DNA of 64,000 nt from Caballeronia glebae (GCF_001545035.1 NZ_FCOJ02000028.1:1-64000); one strand, 5' to 3'. Counted from the first letter of the stretch, positions 42,845 through 53,099 are shown. The notes: generated by a model from the letters alone, not told the origin. Numbers and translations: made by a program.

Positions 42845-43907
42845 TCGTTACGAATCGATCCGTCAACAACTGACGCGCGATCCGCAGAAGTGGCTGATTA
42901 CCGGCGTCGCCGGATTCATCGGCTCGAATCTGCTCGAAGCGCTTTTGAAGCTCGATCAGGAAGTCGTCGGACTCGACAACTTCGCGACGGGCCATCGGCG
43001 CAATCTCGACGAAGTGCGCTCGGTCGTGACGCCCGCGCAATGGGCGCGCTTTCGCTTCGTCGAAGGCGATATCCGCAATCTCGACGATTGCCGCGCCGCA
43101 GTGAAGGGCGCTGCGCACGTGCTGCACGAAGCGGCGCTCGGCTCGGTGCCGCGCTCGGTGAACGACCCGATCACGACGCACGAAGTCAACATCAGCGGCT
43201 TTCTGAACATGCTCGTCGCCGCGCGCGACGCGAAGGTTGCGAGCTTCACCTACGCGGCGTCGAGTTCGACCTACGGCGATCATCCGGGTCTGCCGAAAGT
43301 CGAGGATCGCATCGGCCAGCCGCTTTCGCCGTATGCGGTGACGAAGTACGCCAACGAGCTGTACGCATCGGTTTTCGCGCGCACGTATGGGCTGAACGCG
43401 ATCGGCCTGCGCTACTTCAACGTCTTCGGCAAGCGCCAGGACCCGGACGGCGCGTATGCCGCCGTGATCCCGAAGTGGACGGCCGCGCTCATCGACGACG
43501 AGCAGGTCACGATCAACGGCGACGGCGAGACGAGCCGCGATTTCTGCTTCATCGACAACGTGGTGCAGATGAACATCCTCGCGGCGCTTTCCGAGCCGCA
43601 AGCGCGCAACCAGGTCTACAACGTCGCGGTCGGCGATCGCACGACGCTCAATCAGCTCTATGACGGCCTGAAGCGCATGCTCGCCGAGAACGGCGTGGTC
43701 AACGAAGGCAGCGCCGTGTATGCGCCGTTTCGCGCCGGCGACGTGCGTCACTCGCAGGCGAACGTCGACAAGGCCGCGCAACTGCTCGGCTACGCGAACG
43801 CGATTCCTCTTGCCGACGGCCTCGCGATCGCGATGCCGTGGTACATCCGCTTCCTTTCGCAGCGCCGCGTGCCGGTCGAAGCCGAAATGGCGACGAGGCC
43901 CGCATGA
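42837..43907 (+). CDS. NAD-dependent UDP-HexNAc 4-epimerase (WbpP/TviC-like)
   Basis: 356 aa, extended short-chain dehydrogenase. G-x-x-G-x-x-G is at ITGVAGFIGSN (21-31), the catalytic Ser-Ser-Thr and Y-x3-K are ASSSTYG and YAVTK (about Tyr165). The N-terminal extension MSDRYESIRQQL resembles TviC/WbpP/WbgU, which interconvert UDP-GlcNAc(A) and UDP-GalNAc(A). Together with TviB it would make UDP-GalNAcA, as in Vi antigen synthesis. ATG 42837 has GGAG seven bases upstream and overlaps the previous stop. Confidence 0.9.
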   Translation: MSDRYESIRQQLTRDPQKWLITGVAGFIGSNLLEALLKLDQEVVGLDNFATGHRRNLDEVRSVVTPAQWARFRFVEGDIRNLDDCRAAVKGAAHVLHEAALGSVPRSVNDPITTHEVNISGFLNMLVAARDAKVASFTYAASSSTYGDHPGLPKVEDRIGQPLSPYAVTKYANELYASVFARTYGLNAIGLRYFNVFGKRQDPDGAYAAVIPKWTAALIDDEQVTINGDGETSRDFCFIDNVVQMNILAALSEPQARNQVYNVAVGDRTTLNQLYDGLKRMLAENGVVNEGSAVYAPFRAGDVRHSQANVDKAAQLLGYANAIPLADGLAIAMPWYIRFLSQRRVPVEAEMATRPA

Positions 43908-45070
43908 AAATAGTCGTTTTCATCTACTCGATGCACGGCGGCGGCGCGGAGCGCGTCACCGCCAATCTCGCGAACGAGTGGGCGGCGCTCGGCTGGGAAG
44001 TGACCGTCGTCACGCTGACCGCCGGTGAAGGCGACGTCTATCCGTTCCATCCGGGCGTGAAGCGCATCGAACTGGGTCTCGCGGGCGGCGTCGAAGGCGG
44101 CGGACTGGTGCGCACGCTGATGTCGAACGTGAAGCGCGTGCTCGCTTTTCGCAAGGTGCTGCGCGAGACCAAACCGACGGTCGCGCTGGGCGTCATGGCG
44201 ACTGCGAACGTGCTCGCCGTGCTCGCGGGCATCGGCCTGCCGTACAAGATCATCGCGAGCGAGCATACGCATCCGCCGAGGGCGCCGCTCACGCCGTTCT
44301 GGGAACGTCTGCGGCTCTTGACCTATCGCTTCGCCGACAAGGTCGTCGCGCTCACCGACGAAACCCGCGAGTGGATCGAAACGCATTGCCGTTGCACCGA
44401 CGTCAAGGTGATTCCGCCGCCGTTCACGCTGCCCATCGCGAGAACGAACCCGGTGATCGAGCCGAAGAGCGTCGTGCGCGACGAGCGCCGCCTGCTGCTC
44501 GCGGTCGGACGGCTGTCGCCCGAGAAAGGCTTCGACAGCCTTATCGATGCGTTCAGGAAGATCGCCGGCGCGTTGCCGCAATGGGATCTCGTGATCGTCG
44601 GCGAAGGTCTCGCGCGCGCGAGCCTCGAACGCCGCGTCGACGAGGCGAAGCTGCGCGGCCGCGTCTTTCTGCCGGGACGCGCCGGCAACGTGGCCGACTG
44701 GTACGAACGCGCGGATCTCTACGTGCTCAGCTCGCACTTCGAAGGCTTCTCGATGACGCTCGTCGAAGCGATGGCGAGCGGCTGCGCGGCGGTGAGCTAC
44801 GACTGCGATTCCGGGCCGCGCGTGATCGTCACGCATGGCACGAACGGCTTGCTCGTGAACCCGGTCGGCGATGCAAGCGCGCTCGCGAAGTCGCTCGAAA
44901 CGCTAATGAGGGACGACGCCGAACGTCACCGCATGGCGCTGCGCGCGAGCTCGGTCAACGAGACGTTCGCGCTGCCGAAGACCATCGCGCTGTGGCAGGA
45001 AGTGTTCGAAGAGTCCGGCGTGAAGGTTCCGCGCGGCGCGAGCCTGCGCGTTCCCGTCGCCGGACGATGA
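43904..45070 (+). CDS. GT4-family glycosyltransferase
   Basis: 388 aa. Opens with IVVFIYSMHGGGAERVTANLANEWA, a GGGAER motif typical of GalNAc- or uronic acid-transferring GT4 proteins (PglH/PglJ-like). The donor domain has GRLSPEKGFDSLIDAFRKI and SHFEGFSMTLVEAMASG. Its ATG overlaps the epimerase stop (ATGA), so it is translationally coupled to the UDP-HexNAc enzymes and may use their product. 14 bp upstream of another GT4 gene with the same architecture. Confidence 0.87.
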   Translation: MKIVVFIYSMHGGGAERVTANLANEWAALGWEVTVVTLTAGEGDVYPFHPGVKRIELGLAGGVEGGGLVRTLMSNVKRVLAFRKVLRETKPTVALGVMATANVLAVLAGIGLPYKIIASEHTHPPRAPLTPFWERLRLLTYRFADKVVALTDETREWIETHCRCTDVKVIPPPFTLPIARTNPVIEPKSVVRDERRLLLAVGRLSPEKGFDSLIDAFRKIAGALPQWDLVIVGEGLARASLERRVDEAKLRGRVFLPGRAGNVADWYERADLYVLSSHFEGFSMTLVEAMASGCAAVSYDCDSGPRVIVTHGTNGLLVNPVGDASALAKSLETLMRDDAERHRMALRASSVNETFALPKTIALWQEVFEESGVKVPRGASLRVPVAGR

Positions 45071-45083
45071 GGAGCCACGACCG

Positions 45084-46247
45084 ATGAACATCATGCTCGT
45101 GGTCAGTTCGATGGGAAGCGGCGGCGCCGAGCGCGTCGCGGCTTCGCTCGTCAATGCGTGGGCGCAACGCGGCGATACCGTGACGCTCGTAATTACGTAC
45201 AGCGGCCGTGGCGCGTGCTTCTATCCGCTTGCGCCGAACGTGCGCTGCGTCTTTCTCGCCGATCGCGTGAAGGCCGGCGCGCGCATGCTTCAATATCCCG
45301 CGCGGTTTCGCGCGCTGCGTGCGCTGATTCGCGAGAGCGCGCCGGACGTGGTCGTGTCGTTTCTCTCGAACGTGAACATCACGACGATTCTCGCGACGCG
45401 CGGCCTCGGCATTCCGGTGATCGCGTGCGAGCACATCGACCCATCCGCCGACGGCCGTTCGCGGCTCATGAGTCAGATGTGCCGCTTCGTCTATCCGAGC
45501 GCGGATCTGCTTACGCTGCTCACGGACAGCATGGAGGCGTCGTTCAGGAAGATGGTGCCGCGCGTGAAGCGCATCGAGGTGGTGCCCAATCCGCTGCCGG
45601 ACGAGTTGTTGTTGTTGCAGCCTGAAACCGTCGAGAAAAGCGCGCGCAAGCGGCTCGTCGCGGTCGGGCGTCTCAACACGCAAAAACAGTTCGATATGCT
45701 TATCGATGTCTTCGCGACGCTCGCGCCCGAGTTTGCCGACTGGGACTTGTGGATCTGGGGCGAAGGTCCGGAGCGCGCGGTGCTCGAAGCGCAGGTCGCG
45801 CAACTGAAAATGGGCGAGCGCGTGCTGATGCCCGGCAAGACGACAACGCCGTGGGAAGAGATGGCGCGCTCGGATGCGTTCGTGCTGTCGTCGCGCTACG
45901 AAGGCTTGCCGATGGCGATGCTCGAAGGCATGGCGCTCGGGCTCGCGACCGTCGCGTTCGACTGCAAGAGCGGTCCGCGTGAACTCACGCGCGACGGCCA
46001 AGACGGTCTGCTCGTGCCGGCCGGCGACAAGGCCGCGCTGATCGATGCGCTGCGGCGCGTGATGTCGGACGAAGCGCTGCGCGCCGAACTCGGTCGCAAG
46101 GCGTCGGATTCGGTGCGGCAGCGTTATTCGTCGCCGGCGATCTTGCGCCAGTGGGACGCGATCTTCGCGCAACTCGGCGCTCGCACGCGCGGCGACGAAG
46201 GCAAAAGCCCGGCGTATCGGCGCACGATCACGGGAGAGAAAGCGTAA
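45084..46247 (+). CDS. GT4-family glycosyltransferase
   Basis: 387 aa. Begins IMLVVSSMGSGGAERVAASLVNAWA and has GRLNTQKQFDMLIDVFATL and SRYEGLPMAMLEGMALG in the donor half. It is a paralogue of the preceding gene (same GGAER opening and length), consistent with successive additions of related sugars. It overlaps the beta-helix gene by TAATG, so both are translated together. Confidence 0.87.
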   Translation: MNIMLVVSSMGSGGAERVAASLVNAWAQRGDTVTLVITYSGRGACFYPLAPNVRCVFLADRVKAGARMLQYPARFRALRALIRESAPDVVVSFLSNVNITTILATRGLGIPVIACEHIDPSADGRSRLMSQMCRFVYPSADLLTLLTDSMEASFRKMVPRVKRIEVVPNPLPDELLLLQPETVEKSARKRLVAVGRLNTQKQFDMLIDVFATLAPEFADWDLWIWGEGPERAVLEAQVAQLKMGERVLMPGKTTTPWEEMARSDAFVLSSRYEGLPMAMLEGMALGLATVAFDCKSGPRELTRDGQDGLLVPAGDKAALIDALRRVMSDEALRAELGRKASDSVRQRYSSPAILRQWDAIFAQLGARTRGDEGKSPAYRRTITGEKA

Positions 46248-47266
46248 TGGTCGACCGGCGACACGTGATCCGCTCGCTGCTGATGGGCGCCGTCGCCGGT
46301 AGCGCGGGCGCGATGAACCTCGGCGCGCGCGCGGCGCAGATGCGCGATGTCGTCACGGACAAATCATTCGGCGTGAAGGGCGACGGCAAGACCAACGACC
46401 GCGTCGCGTTGCAGCGGGCCATCGATGGGTCCGTCGACTCGACCCTGCTCATCACGGGCAAGTGCCGTATCGACGAGAAAGGGCTCGACCTGCGACGCGA
46501 CAGCCATGTGCGCTTCGCGCCGGGCGCGTCGATCAAGCTGCTGCCGCACGACACGTCGTTCTATTCGATGTTTCGCATCTGGGACGTGAACAACGTGCTC
46601 GTCGAAAACGCGGTGCTCGACGGCAGCAAGGAGCTGAACGCCGCCAAGCCGGCGCTGCGTGAAAACGGTCACGGCATGGGCTTTTCGATCGCCGGAAGCA
46701 CGGAGGTGACGCTCGTCTCGCCGAAGACGGTCGGCTGCTGGGGCGACGGCATTTACATCGCGAATAGCTACAACGTGGACTACAAGTACAGCAGCGGCAT
46801 TCGCGTGGTGAATCATCATGCGGACCGTTGCCGGCGGCAGGGCGTGTCGATTATCAGCGGACGCAACATCGTGTTCGAAAATCCGCTGTGGGAGAACATC
46901 GGCGGTACGCAGCCGGAAGCGGGGCTGGACGCGGAGCCGAACAGCAACGCCGACATTCTGGAGAACATCCGTATCGTGAATCCGACGACGCGCAACTGCC
47001 GGTACGGAATCATCGTCTGGCTGGAGGAGATCGTCGGGCCGATGCCCAAGCATGTCGATATCGGCATCGTGAATCATCGCGACGAAGGCGCGACCGATGC
47101 CGCATTCGCCGTGTCGGCGCTCAAGCTGAAAGGGCGCAAGGTGTCCGGACAGATCGCGAGTCATTCGCCGACGTGGGTCCGCCCGCGGCTCTCGACGGTC
47201 GAGAGCCTCGATTACGACAAGGCGGGACCGAAAATCATCGTCACCAACCTGAGGCTCGTGCGATGA
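46247..47266 (+). CDS. Right-handed beta-helix exported protein (pectate lyase/polysaccharide-modifying type)
   Basis: 339 aa. N-terminus DRRHVIRSLLMGAVAGSAGAMNLGARAAQ is a twin-arginine-like export signal. The mature part begins with a pectate-lyase superfamily opening, FGVKGDGKTNDRVALQRAID, then many short beta-turns of a parallel helix (VRFAPGASIKLLPHD, GWGDGIYIAN-like CWGDGIYI, GVSIISGRNIVF). It is a close relative of the protein at 54762-55970. Position inside the glycosyltransferase operon suggests an EPS lyase, epimerase or hydrolase. ATG overlaps the preceding stop. Confidence 0.8.
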   Translation: MVDRRHVIRSLLMGAVAGSAGAMNLGARAAQMRDVVTDKSFGVKGDGKTNDRVALQRAIDGSVDSTLLITGKCRIDEKGLDLRRDSHVRFAPGASIKLLPHDTSFYSMFRIWDVNNVLVENAVLDGSKELNAAKPALRENGHGMGFSIAGSTEVTLVSPKTVGCWGDGIYIANSYNVDYKYSSGIRVVNHHADRCRRQGVSIISGRNIVFENPLWENIGGTQPEAGLDAEPNSNADILENIRIVNPTTRNCRYGIIVWLEEIVGPMPKHVDIGIVNHRDEGATDAAFAVSALKLKGRKVSGQIASHSPTWVRPRLSTVESLDYDKAGPKIIVTNLRLVR

Positions 47267-47301
47267 AAGCCGCGCCCACACACAATAACTAAAGCGGAAA
47301 A

Positions 47302-48405
47302 ATGGCCAATACGATGCAAGCGACGACCATGAACGACACGGCGCAACAGAGCGCACCCGTCCGGCGGATGACCGGATTCGCGTACTTCCTGACGCCATCG
47401 GGCTGGGCATTTCTCGTGCTCGCGGCCACCGCGCTTTCGATCGTCGCGTTCCGCGAACGCAGCGTCGGGCTGATCTTCGACCAGGAAGCGTACATCCAGT
47501 ACTTCCGCTCGACGGACTGGCACTGGCTCGTGCAGTTCTATCAGAACCGCGAGTCGGACATAGGCTTCGCCATCAGCCTCATCACCGAGGAGCTGGGCTG
47601 GCGTTCGTGGGTCATTCTCCTCAATGCGTTCGGGGTGACGCCCGAAGGCGGCATCCGCACGACGGTCGTGCTGCTCAACCTCGTCGTGATGTATTCGCTG
47701 CTGCAAACGCGCCGGCCGCTAGTCGGTCTGATCCTGTGGCTCGTGATTCCGTATGCGCTCGCCACGGTCGGCCTGTTTCAGATCCGTCAGGGCTTCGGGC
47801 TCGCGATCGCGATGCTGTTCGCCTTGCGCTTCAACCGTCCGACGCTCGGCATGGGACTCGCGAGCTTCGTGCACACGACCTTCGCGGTGCCGACGGCGTT
47901 TCTCATGACCGCCGGCTTCTTCGGCGGCGCGCAAAAGAAAACGCGGGCGCTCGTCGCGGTCAGCACGGTGGCGATCGTGCTCGCGTCCGCCGCGAAGTTC
48001 CTGTTCGCGAATTACGGCGGCCGGCGTATCGACGAATACTCCGGTTATCAGGAGAACTTCACGATCAAGCTGTTGTCGCTGCTGCTGTTCTACACGATGG
48101 CGTCGATCATGGTGCTCTATTCGACGTGGCGTGCGCAGGATACGCAACGCGAGGGCGCGATCACGAAGCTGTCGATCATGCATGTCGGGCTGTTCGTGTA
48201 TCTCGTCGTCGCGTTCTTCGTGTTTCCGTTCGCAAAGGGCCGCGTATGGTACTGCGTGCCCTTGCTTCTGCCTTTCCTCGCGCCCGAGATCAAGTTCAAG
48301 AACGCGATGGTGCTCGTCATTACCTTCGGCGTGTTCGTGGCCGTCGCCGCCGATGCCACGAAGAGTTATTTCGAAGGCGTCTACCACTACTTCCTGATGC
48401 CCTGA
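47302..48405 (+). CDS. EpsG-like polysaccharide polymerase (Wzy)
   Basis: 367 aa, about ten hydrophobic segments. The pattern of an early segment, a large periplasmic loop with DQEAYIQYFRSTDWHWLVQFY, and ESDIGFAISLITEELG matches the EpsG family, as does FQIRQGFGLAIAMLFAL. It should polymerise lipid-linked repeat units in the periplasm. It lies 35 bp after the beta-helix gene in the same operon. The first 20 residues are hydrophilic. Confidence 0.82.
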   Translation: MANTMQATTMNDTAQQSAPVRRMTGFAYFLTPSGWAFLVLAATALSIVAFRERSVGLIFDQEAYIQYFRSTDWHWLVQFYQNRESDIGFAISLITEELGWRSWVILLNAFGVTPEGGIRTTVVLLNLVVMYSLLQTRRPLVGLILWLVIPYALATVGLFQIRQGFGLAIAMLFALRFNRPTLGMGLASFVHTTFAVPTAFLMTAGFFGGAQKKTRALVAVSTVAIVLASAAKFLFANYGGRRIDEYSGYQENFTIKLLSLLLFYTMASIMVLYSTWRAQDTQREGAITKLSIMHVGLFVYLVVAFFVFPFAKGRVWYCVPLLLPFLAPEIKFKNAMVLVITFGVFVAVAADATKSYFEGVYHYFLMP

Positions 48406-48410
48406 CGACG

Positions 48411-49421
48411 ATGTCCTACTTCCTGATCTCGCTCGATTTCGAATTGATGTGGGGCGTGCGCGACCACCGCACGATCGCCACATACGGAAAGAACATCCTC
48501 GGCGTGCGCGAGGCGATTCCGGCCATGCTCGCGATGTTCACGAAGTATCGCGTGAAGGCGACGTGGGCGACGGTCGGCATGCTGCTCTTCGATAACAAGA
48601 AGGAGCTGCTCGCGAATCTGCCCGACGTCCGGCCGACCTATGCCGATGCGAAGCTGAGCCCGTATGCGAACGGTTATCTCGATTCGATCGGCGACAACGA
48701 AAAGAGCGATCCGTATCACTATGGTCTGTCGCTTGCGCGCCGGATCGTCGATACCGAAGGCAGCGAGCTTGCGAGTCATACGTTCTGCCATTACTACGCG
48801 CTCGAAGCGGGGCAGACCAAGGCGCAGTTCGCCGCCGATATGGAAGCATCCGTCGCGTCGATCCGGCGTCTCGCCGATCCGCCCGCGAGCATCGTGTTTC
48901 CGCGCAATCAGGTGAACAACGCGTATCTGCCGGTGTGCGCGGAGCAGGGGCTCGTCGCGTACCGTGGCACCGAGCGCAACTGGATGTATCGCGAAACCTC
49001 GCGCGCCGATGAAGCCGCGCTGCGTCGTGCCGCGCGTCTCGCCGATGCGTACATCAATCTCTCAGGCGATCACGCGTTCGATCCGCGCCCGTCGCGCGGT
49101 CTCATCGACGTGCGCTCCAGCCGCTTTCTGCGTCCCTACGCGCGCAACAAACGCGCGCTGGAATGGCTGCGCATCCATCGGATCAAGCAGTCGATGACGT
49201 CGGCCGCGCGCACGGGGCGTTCGTTTCACTTGTGGTGGCATCCGCATAACTTCGGCGCGAATCTCGCCGAAAATCTCGCGGTCCTCGAAGCGGTGCTCAA
49301 GCATCACGTGCATCTGAGAGAGACCTACGGCATGCAGCCCGCGACCATGGCGGAAGTCGCGCGGGCGGCGCAATCCGAAGAGAGCCGGCTTGCGGAGATG
49401 GAGTTCGGGTTGTTCGTTTGA
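48411..49421 (+). CDS. Polysaccharide deacetylase-family protein
   Basis: 336 aa. The NodB-type domain starts at residue 3: FLISLDFELMWGV (metal Asp), then ATWATVGMLLFD, SHTFCHYYA (His metal pair equivalent) and HLWWHPHNF. Cytoplasmic, with no signal peptide, so it may act on the lipid-linked or nucleotide sugar, or another N-acetyl group, before export. It follows the polymerase by only 5 bp. Confidence 0.82.
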   Translation: MSYFLISLDFELMWGVRDHRTIATYGKNILGVREAIPAMLAMFTKYRVKATWATVGMLLFDNKKELLANLPDVRPTYADAKLSPYANGYLDSIGDNEKSDPYHYGLSLARRIVDTEGSELASHTFCHYYALEAGQTKAQFAADMEASVASIRRLADPPASIVFPRNQVNNAYLPVCAEQGLVAYRGTERNWMYRETSRADEAALRRAARLADAYINLSGDHAFDPRPSRGLIDVRSSRFLRPYARNKRALEWLRIHRIKQSMTSAARTGRSFHLWWHPHNFGANLAENLAVLEAVLKHHVHLRETYGMQPATMAEVARAAQSEESRLAEMEFGLFV

Positions 49422-49540
49422 CGATGTAATCAGAAGCAACAAGACGCTAGAAAAGGCCCGCACCGCGGGCGCGACGCAATGGCTCCGGCCATCGCGGCGC
49501 GCCCGCGCGTGCGCGGCACAAAAATAATGAGGGAAGCGCG

Positions 49541-51478
49541 ATGAACTTTCGTAACGACATCAACGGCCTGCGCGCGTTCGCGGTTCTCGCGGTCGTCCTT
49601 TTCCACTTCGGTGTGCCCGGCTTCAAGGGCGGCTTTCTCGGCGTCGATGTGTTCTTCGTGATCTCCGGCTACCTGATGACGAGCATCATCTTCAGGCGCC
49701 TTTCGAAGGACCGGTTCTCGGTGCTCGAATTCTATGGCGATCGCGCGCGGCGCATCATTCCGGCGCTCGCGTTTCTATGCTTCGCGCTCGGCGTGTTCGG
49801 CTGGCTCGTATTTCTGCCTTCCGAGTTTCGCGCGTTCGGCAAGGCGGCGGGATCGAGCCTCGGCTTCTTCTCGAATATCGTCTACTGGCGCGAAGCGGGT
49901 TACTTCGATACGCGCTCGCACCTGAAGTGGCTGTTGCACACGTGGTCGCTTTCGGTCGAGTGGCAGTTCTATCTGCTGTATCCGCTCGGCATTCTGCTGG
50001 TGCGCAAGCTCTTCGGGCAACGCGGGACGGTGATCGCATTGGCAGGCGGCGCGCTCGCGTCGTTCGCGGTGTGCGTCTATCTCTCCGATCCGACGAAATG
50101 GCCGACAGCCGCGTTCTTCCTGCTGCCGACACGCGCATGGGAAATGCTCGCGGGCGGTCTCGTGTACCTGTTTCCGTTGAAGGCGGGCAGGCCCGTGCGC
50201 CGGACGCTGGAGCTTATCGGTCTCGCGATGATCGTGTACGGCGCGTTCGCGTTCAACGAGAACAATGAATGGCCCGGCTATCTCGCGCTCGTGCCGGTGC
50301 TCGGCACGGCGCTCGTGATCCTCGCGGGACGCAAGCATTCGATGTTCACGGGCAATCCGCTCGCGCAGTTCGTCGGCAAGATCTCGTATTCGGTCTATCT
50401 CTGGCACTGGCCGTTCGTCGTCGCGCTCACGTACTTCGACAAGGAAGGCTCGCTGCCGTGGCGCGTGGCCGCCATCGCGGGCGGCTTCGCGATGGGGTAT
50501 CTGTCGTATGCGCTCGTCGAGTCGAAGACCAGGAAGCCGTCGGGCCGCGACGAGGCGCTCGCGTTCCCGCGTTTCATCACGCTGCGTTCGATCCTCGCGT
50601 TCACGCTGCTGCTCGCGATCGGCGGCGGCAGCATTTATGCGAGCCAGGGCGTGCCGAACCGCTTCGACCGTTCGGTGTTCGTCGCCGATAGCGAGACCTA
50701 CGACACGAATCCGCATCGCACCAAGTGCCACATGATGATCGATCCGTGCGATGTCGCGAACCGGCAGAAGGAGAGCCGCGTCGTGGTGCTCGGCGACAGT
50801 CACGCGGAAGCGATTGCCGAAGCGGTCGCCGATGCCGTGCCCAACGGCAAGCCGGACGATGTCCTGCTCATCACGATCGAAGGTTGCCCGACGATTTACG
50901 GCATTCGTCGCGGCAACGGCGACTGCTTCGATCAGGACCGCAAGTACATCGATATCCTGAGCCGCGATCCGAACGCGCGGACGCCGGTGATCATCGCGAA
51001 TCATTGGTCGCAGTACTGGTCGGGACCGACGATGGACGATTTCTCGTTCGTCAATCCGGAGCAGCCGACGCAGAGCGCCGCGCCGTTCTCGACCGAGCTG
51101 TATCGCGAGCACTTGCTCTCGACCGTGTGCCGCATCTCGAAGATTCGCCCCGTCTATCTCGTCGAGCCGATTCCCGAGTTCGATTTCAACGTTCCGCTGA
51201 CGCTCGCGCGCGAGAAGATGAGGGACCCGAAGGCGCCCGATCTGTCGATCACCATGTCGGACTACGTCGAACGCAATGGCGCGTTGTTGCAGGCGATGCG
51301 GCAGGCCCACGACCAATGCGGCATCCATCTGCTAGACCCGCGCCCCTTCCTGTGCCCGGACGGAAAATGCATGGGTTCGCACGACGGCCGGCCGCTCTAC
51401 TCCGACTTCCACCACATGAGCGAATACGGCAATCGCTTCCTCGTGCCGATGTTCCGGCACGTCTTCGAGCAGAGTTGA
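49541..51478 (+). CDS. Membrane acyltransferase (OafA/YrhL) fused to SGNH domain
   Basis: 645 aa. About ten membrane segments form an acyltransferase-3 domain (NDINGLRAFAVLAVVLFHFGVPGFKGGFLGVDVFFVISGYLM, then RARRIIPAL). The C-terminal periplasmic domain (about 390-645) is an SGNH fold with GDSHAEA and the D-x2-H of YSDFHHMSEYG. Such fusions O-acetylate surface polysaccharides. ATG 49541 has a GAGGGAAG site upstream. A terminator follows. Confidence 0.9.
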   Translation: MNFRNDINGLRAFAVLAVVLFHFGVPGFKGGFLGVDVFFVISGYLMTSIIFRRLSKDRFSVLEFYGDRARRIIPALAFLCFALGVFGWLVFLPSEFRAFGKAAGSSLGFFSNIVYWREAGYFDTRSHLKWLLHTWSLSVEWQFYLLYPLGILLVRKLFGQRGTVIALAGGALASFAVCVYLSDPTKWPTAAFFLLPTRAWEMLAGGLVYLFPLKAGRPVRRTLELIGLAMIVYGAFAFNENNEWPGYLALVPVLGTALVILAGRKHSMFTGNPLAQFVGKISYSVYLWHWPFVVALTYFDKEGSLPWRVAAIAGGFAMGYLSYALVESKTRKPSGRDEALAFPRFITLRSILAFTLLLAIGGGSIYASQGVPNRFDRSVFVADSETYDTNPHRTKCHMMIDPCDVANRQKESRVVVLGDSHAEAIAEAVADAVPNGKPDDVLLITIEGCPTIYGIRRGNGDCFDQDRKYIDILSRDPNARTPVIIANHWSQYWSGPTMDDFSFVNPEQPTQSAAPFSTELYREHLLSTVCRISKIRPVYLVEPIPEFDFNVPLTLAREKMRDPKAPDLSITMSDYVERNGALLQAMRQAHDQCGIHLLDPRPFLCPDGKCMGSHDGRPLYSDFHHMSEYGNRFLVPMFRHVFEQS

Positions 51479-51481
51479 AGT

Positions 51482-51510
51482 CACGGCCTCCTTGCGGGAG
51501 GCCGTGTTTT
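51482..51510 (+). terminator. Intrinsic terminator after acyltransferase gene
   Basis: CACGGCCTCC pairs with GGAGGCCGTG around a 5-nt loop, followed by TTTTATT on the plus strand. The right end touches the stop of the convergent flippase gene. Confidence 0.85.
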
Positions 51511-52894
51511 ATTCGGGCGCGCTCGTATCGGCTTGCGGTCCGTTGCCGGTGAAAGGCGGCGCGAAACGCGTCCAGAAGATGTAGCACGCGAGCACGGCCA
51601 TCGCGCCAATGCCGGTGGCGAGCAGCACGCCCTGTGCACCGTAGAAGCGAACAAGAACGACGTTGCCGACGATCTTGGTGGCGAAGCCGATCACCGAGAT
51701 GACGGAGATTGCCCGATAGCGCGTCTCGCTCGCGAACAACTGCACGAGCACGCACATGCCGAAGTAGAACGGCACCTGCAGCAGCCCGTAGCGGAAGAGC
51801 GTGGTGACGGCAAGGGTGTCGTCGGCCGTGAACGCGCCTTTCTGGAACAGCAGCTTCACCACATACGGCGCGAGCGCATACGCGAAGAGGCTGCCGGTGA
51901 GACCGAGCGTCGTCATGATGCCCGACCATTTCAGCGCGGTGCTGCGCGCGCGCGCGTGATCGCCGCGATGCAGAATCTCCGCGAGAATCGGCAAGGTCGC
52001 GCGCGTGATCGCGAGCGCGCCCATGCTGAGCACGAGCGAGAGCAGCCGGTTCGCGTAGCCGAGCGTCGCGATGGCGCCGTCGCCTTGCTGCGCCATGAAA
52101 TACTGATCGATGGGAAGCCACAGGCTAGCGACGACCGCGCCGATCGTGAGCATGCCCATCGAGCGGATCGTCGACGGCCACTGCTTCGCGCGCATCGAGA
52201 CGCGCGGCAGGACGGGCATCTTGTCGGCGCGTCTCGCGAGCACGCGCAGCCACGCGGCCTGCACCACGAAGCCGAGCGACGTGCCCATGACGAGCGGGAA
52301 GATCGATTCGCGATTGCTCGAAGCGAGCACGAAGACCAAGAGACCGATGGCCGGCACGCATTCGAGCAAGGTGTTGATGTGCTTGCCCGAAGCCTGCAGC
52401 CGCGCCGACGAAATGCAGATCGTGAAGGTCAGCAAGCCGACCGGCATCATGCCGATGATCATCGCGCGGCACATGTCGCGGGTGGATTCGGCGAGACTGC
52501 CCGCGATGACATCGGCGAGATAGGGCCAGAAAAGCCAGAGCAGGAGCGACGACGCGAGGCCGAGCGCGAGGCCCACGCCTTCCAGCTCGCCGAGAAAACC
52601 GTTGCGCTGCGACTTGTCTTCCTTGAGCGAGACGAGCGCGGGAACGAGCAGCACGGCGAGCACGTTCGTGAGCATCGTCGGCAGCCAGGTGACGAGCGTG
52701 AGCGCGAACTGATAGGCGTCGACGGTGCCGCTGATCCCGTAGCGGTACGCGATCGCCATTTCCTTCGATGCGCCGATGCACTTCCCGGCGATCACGAATA
52801 TCAGCAGGACGACCGCGCTTCTTGCGATTCTCTTGTGATCCTGATGCACGCCGCCGAGACGTCGTCTCACCGATTGCACTGCTGCGCTCAGCAC
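51509..52894 (-). CDS. MurJ/Wzx-like lipid-linked oligosaccharide flippase
   Basis: 461 aa with 12-14 hydrophobic segments of the MATE-like MOP superfamily. MurJ-type pattern ASKEMAIAYRYGISGTVDAYQFALTLVTWLPTMLTN is near the N-terminus, and LASSLLLWLFWPYLADVIAG is in the centre. It probably moves the undecaprenyl-linked repeat unit across the inner membrane for this locus. It reads opposite to the main operon and ends at the shared terminator. Confidence 0.85.
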   Translation of the reverse strand: MLSAAVQSVRRRLGGVHQDHKRIARSAVVLLIFVIAGKCIGASKEMAIAYRYGISGTVDAYQFALTLVTWLPTMLTNVLAVLLVPALVSLKEDKSQRNGFLGELEGVGLALGLASSLLLWLFWPYLADVIAGSLAESTRDMCRAMIIGMMPVGLLTFTICISSARLQASGKHINTLLECVPAIGLLVFVLASSNRESIFPLVMGTSLGFVVQAAWLRVLARRADKMPVLPRVSMRAKQWPSTIRSMGMLTIGAVVASLWLPIDQYFMAQQGDGAIATLGYANRLLSLVLSMGALAITRATLPILAEILHRGDHARARSTALKWSGIMTTLGLTGSLFAYALAPYVVKLLFQKGAFTADDTLAVTTLFRYGLLQVPFYFGMCVLVQLFASETRYRAISVISVIGFATKIVGNVVLVRFYGAQGVLLATGIGAMAVLACYIFWTRFAPPFTGNGPQADTSAPE

Positions 52895-53099
52895 TGTTCT
52901 CCTCCTGCGTGGGAGCCTTTCGTCGCGTGGCCCGACGTCAGGACGAAATCGCCAGGCGATCGAATCGCGCGAAGGCCCGCGGCTTTCGCGTGAGAGAGGA
53001 GAGCGTGCAGGAAAACGGGCGGCGCGACTGTTCGCTAAGGCACCCGGCAGCGCGGATGCCGGCGAGCGTTGCCGCGGGAGAACGCTTGACGGGCGTGGT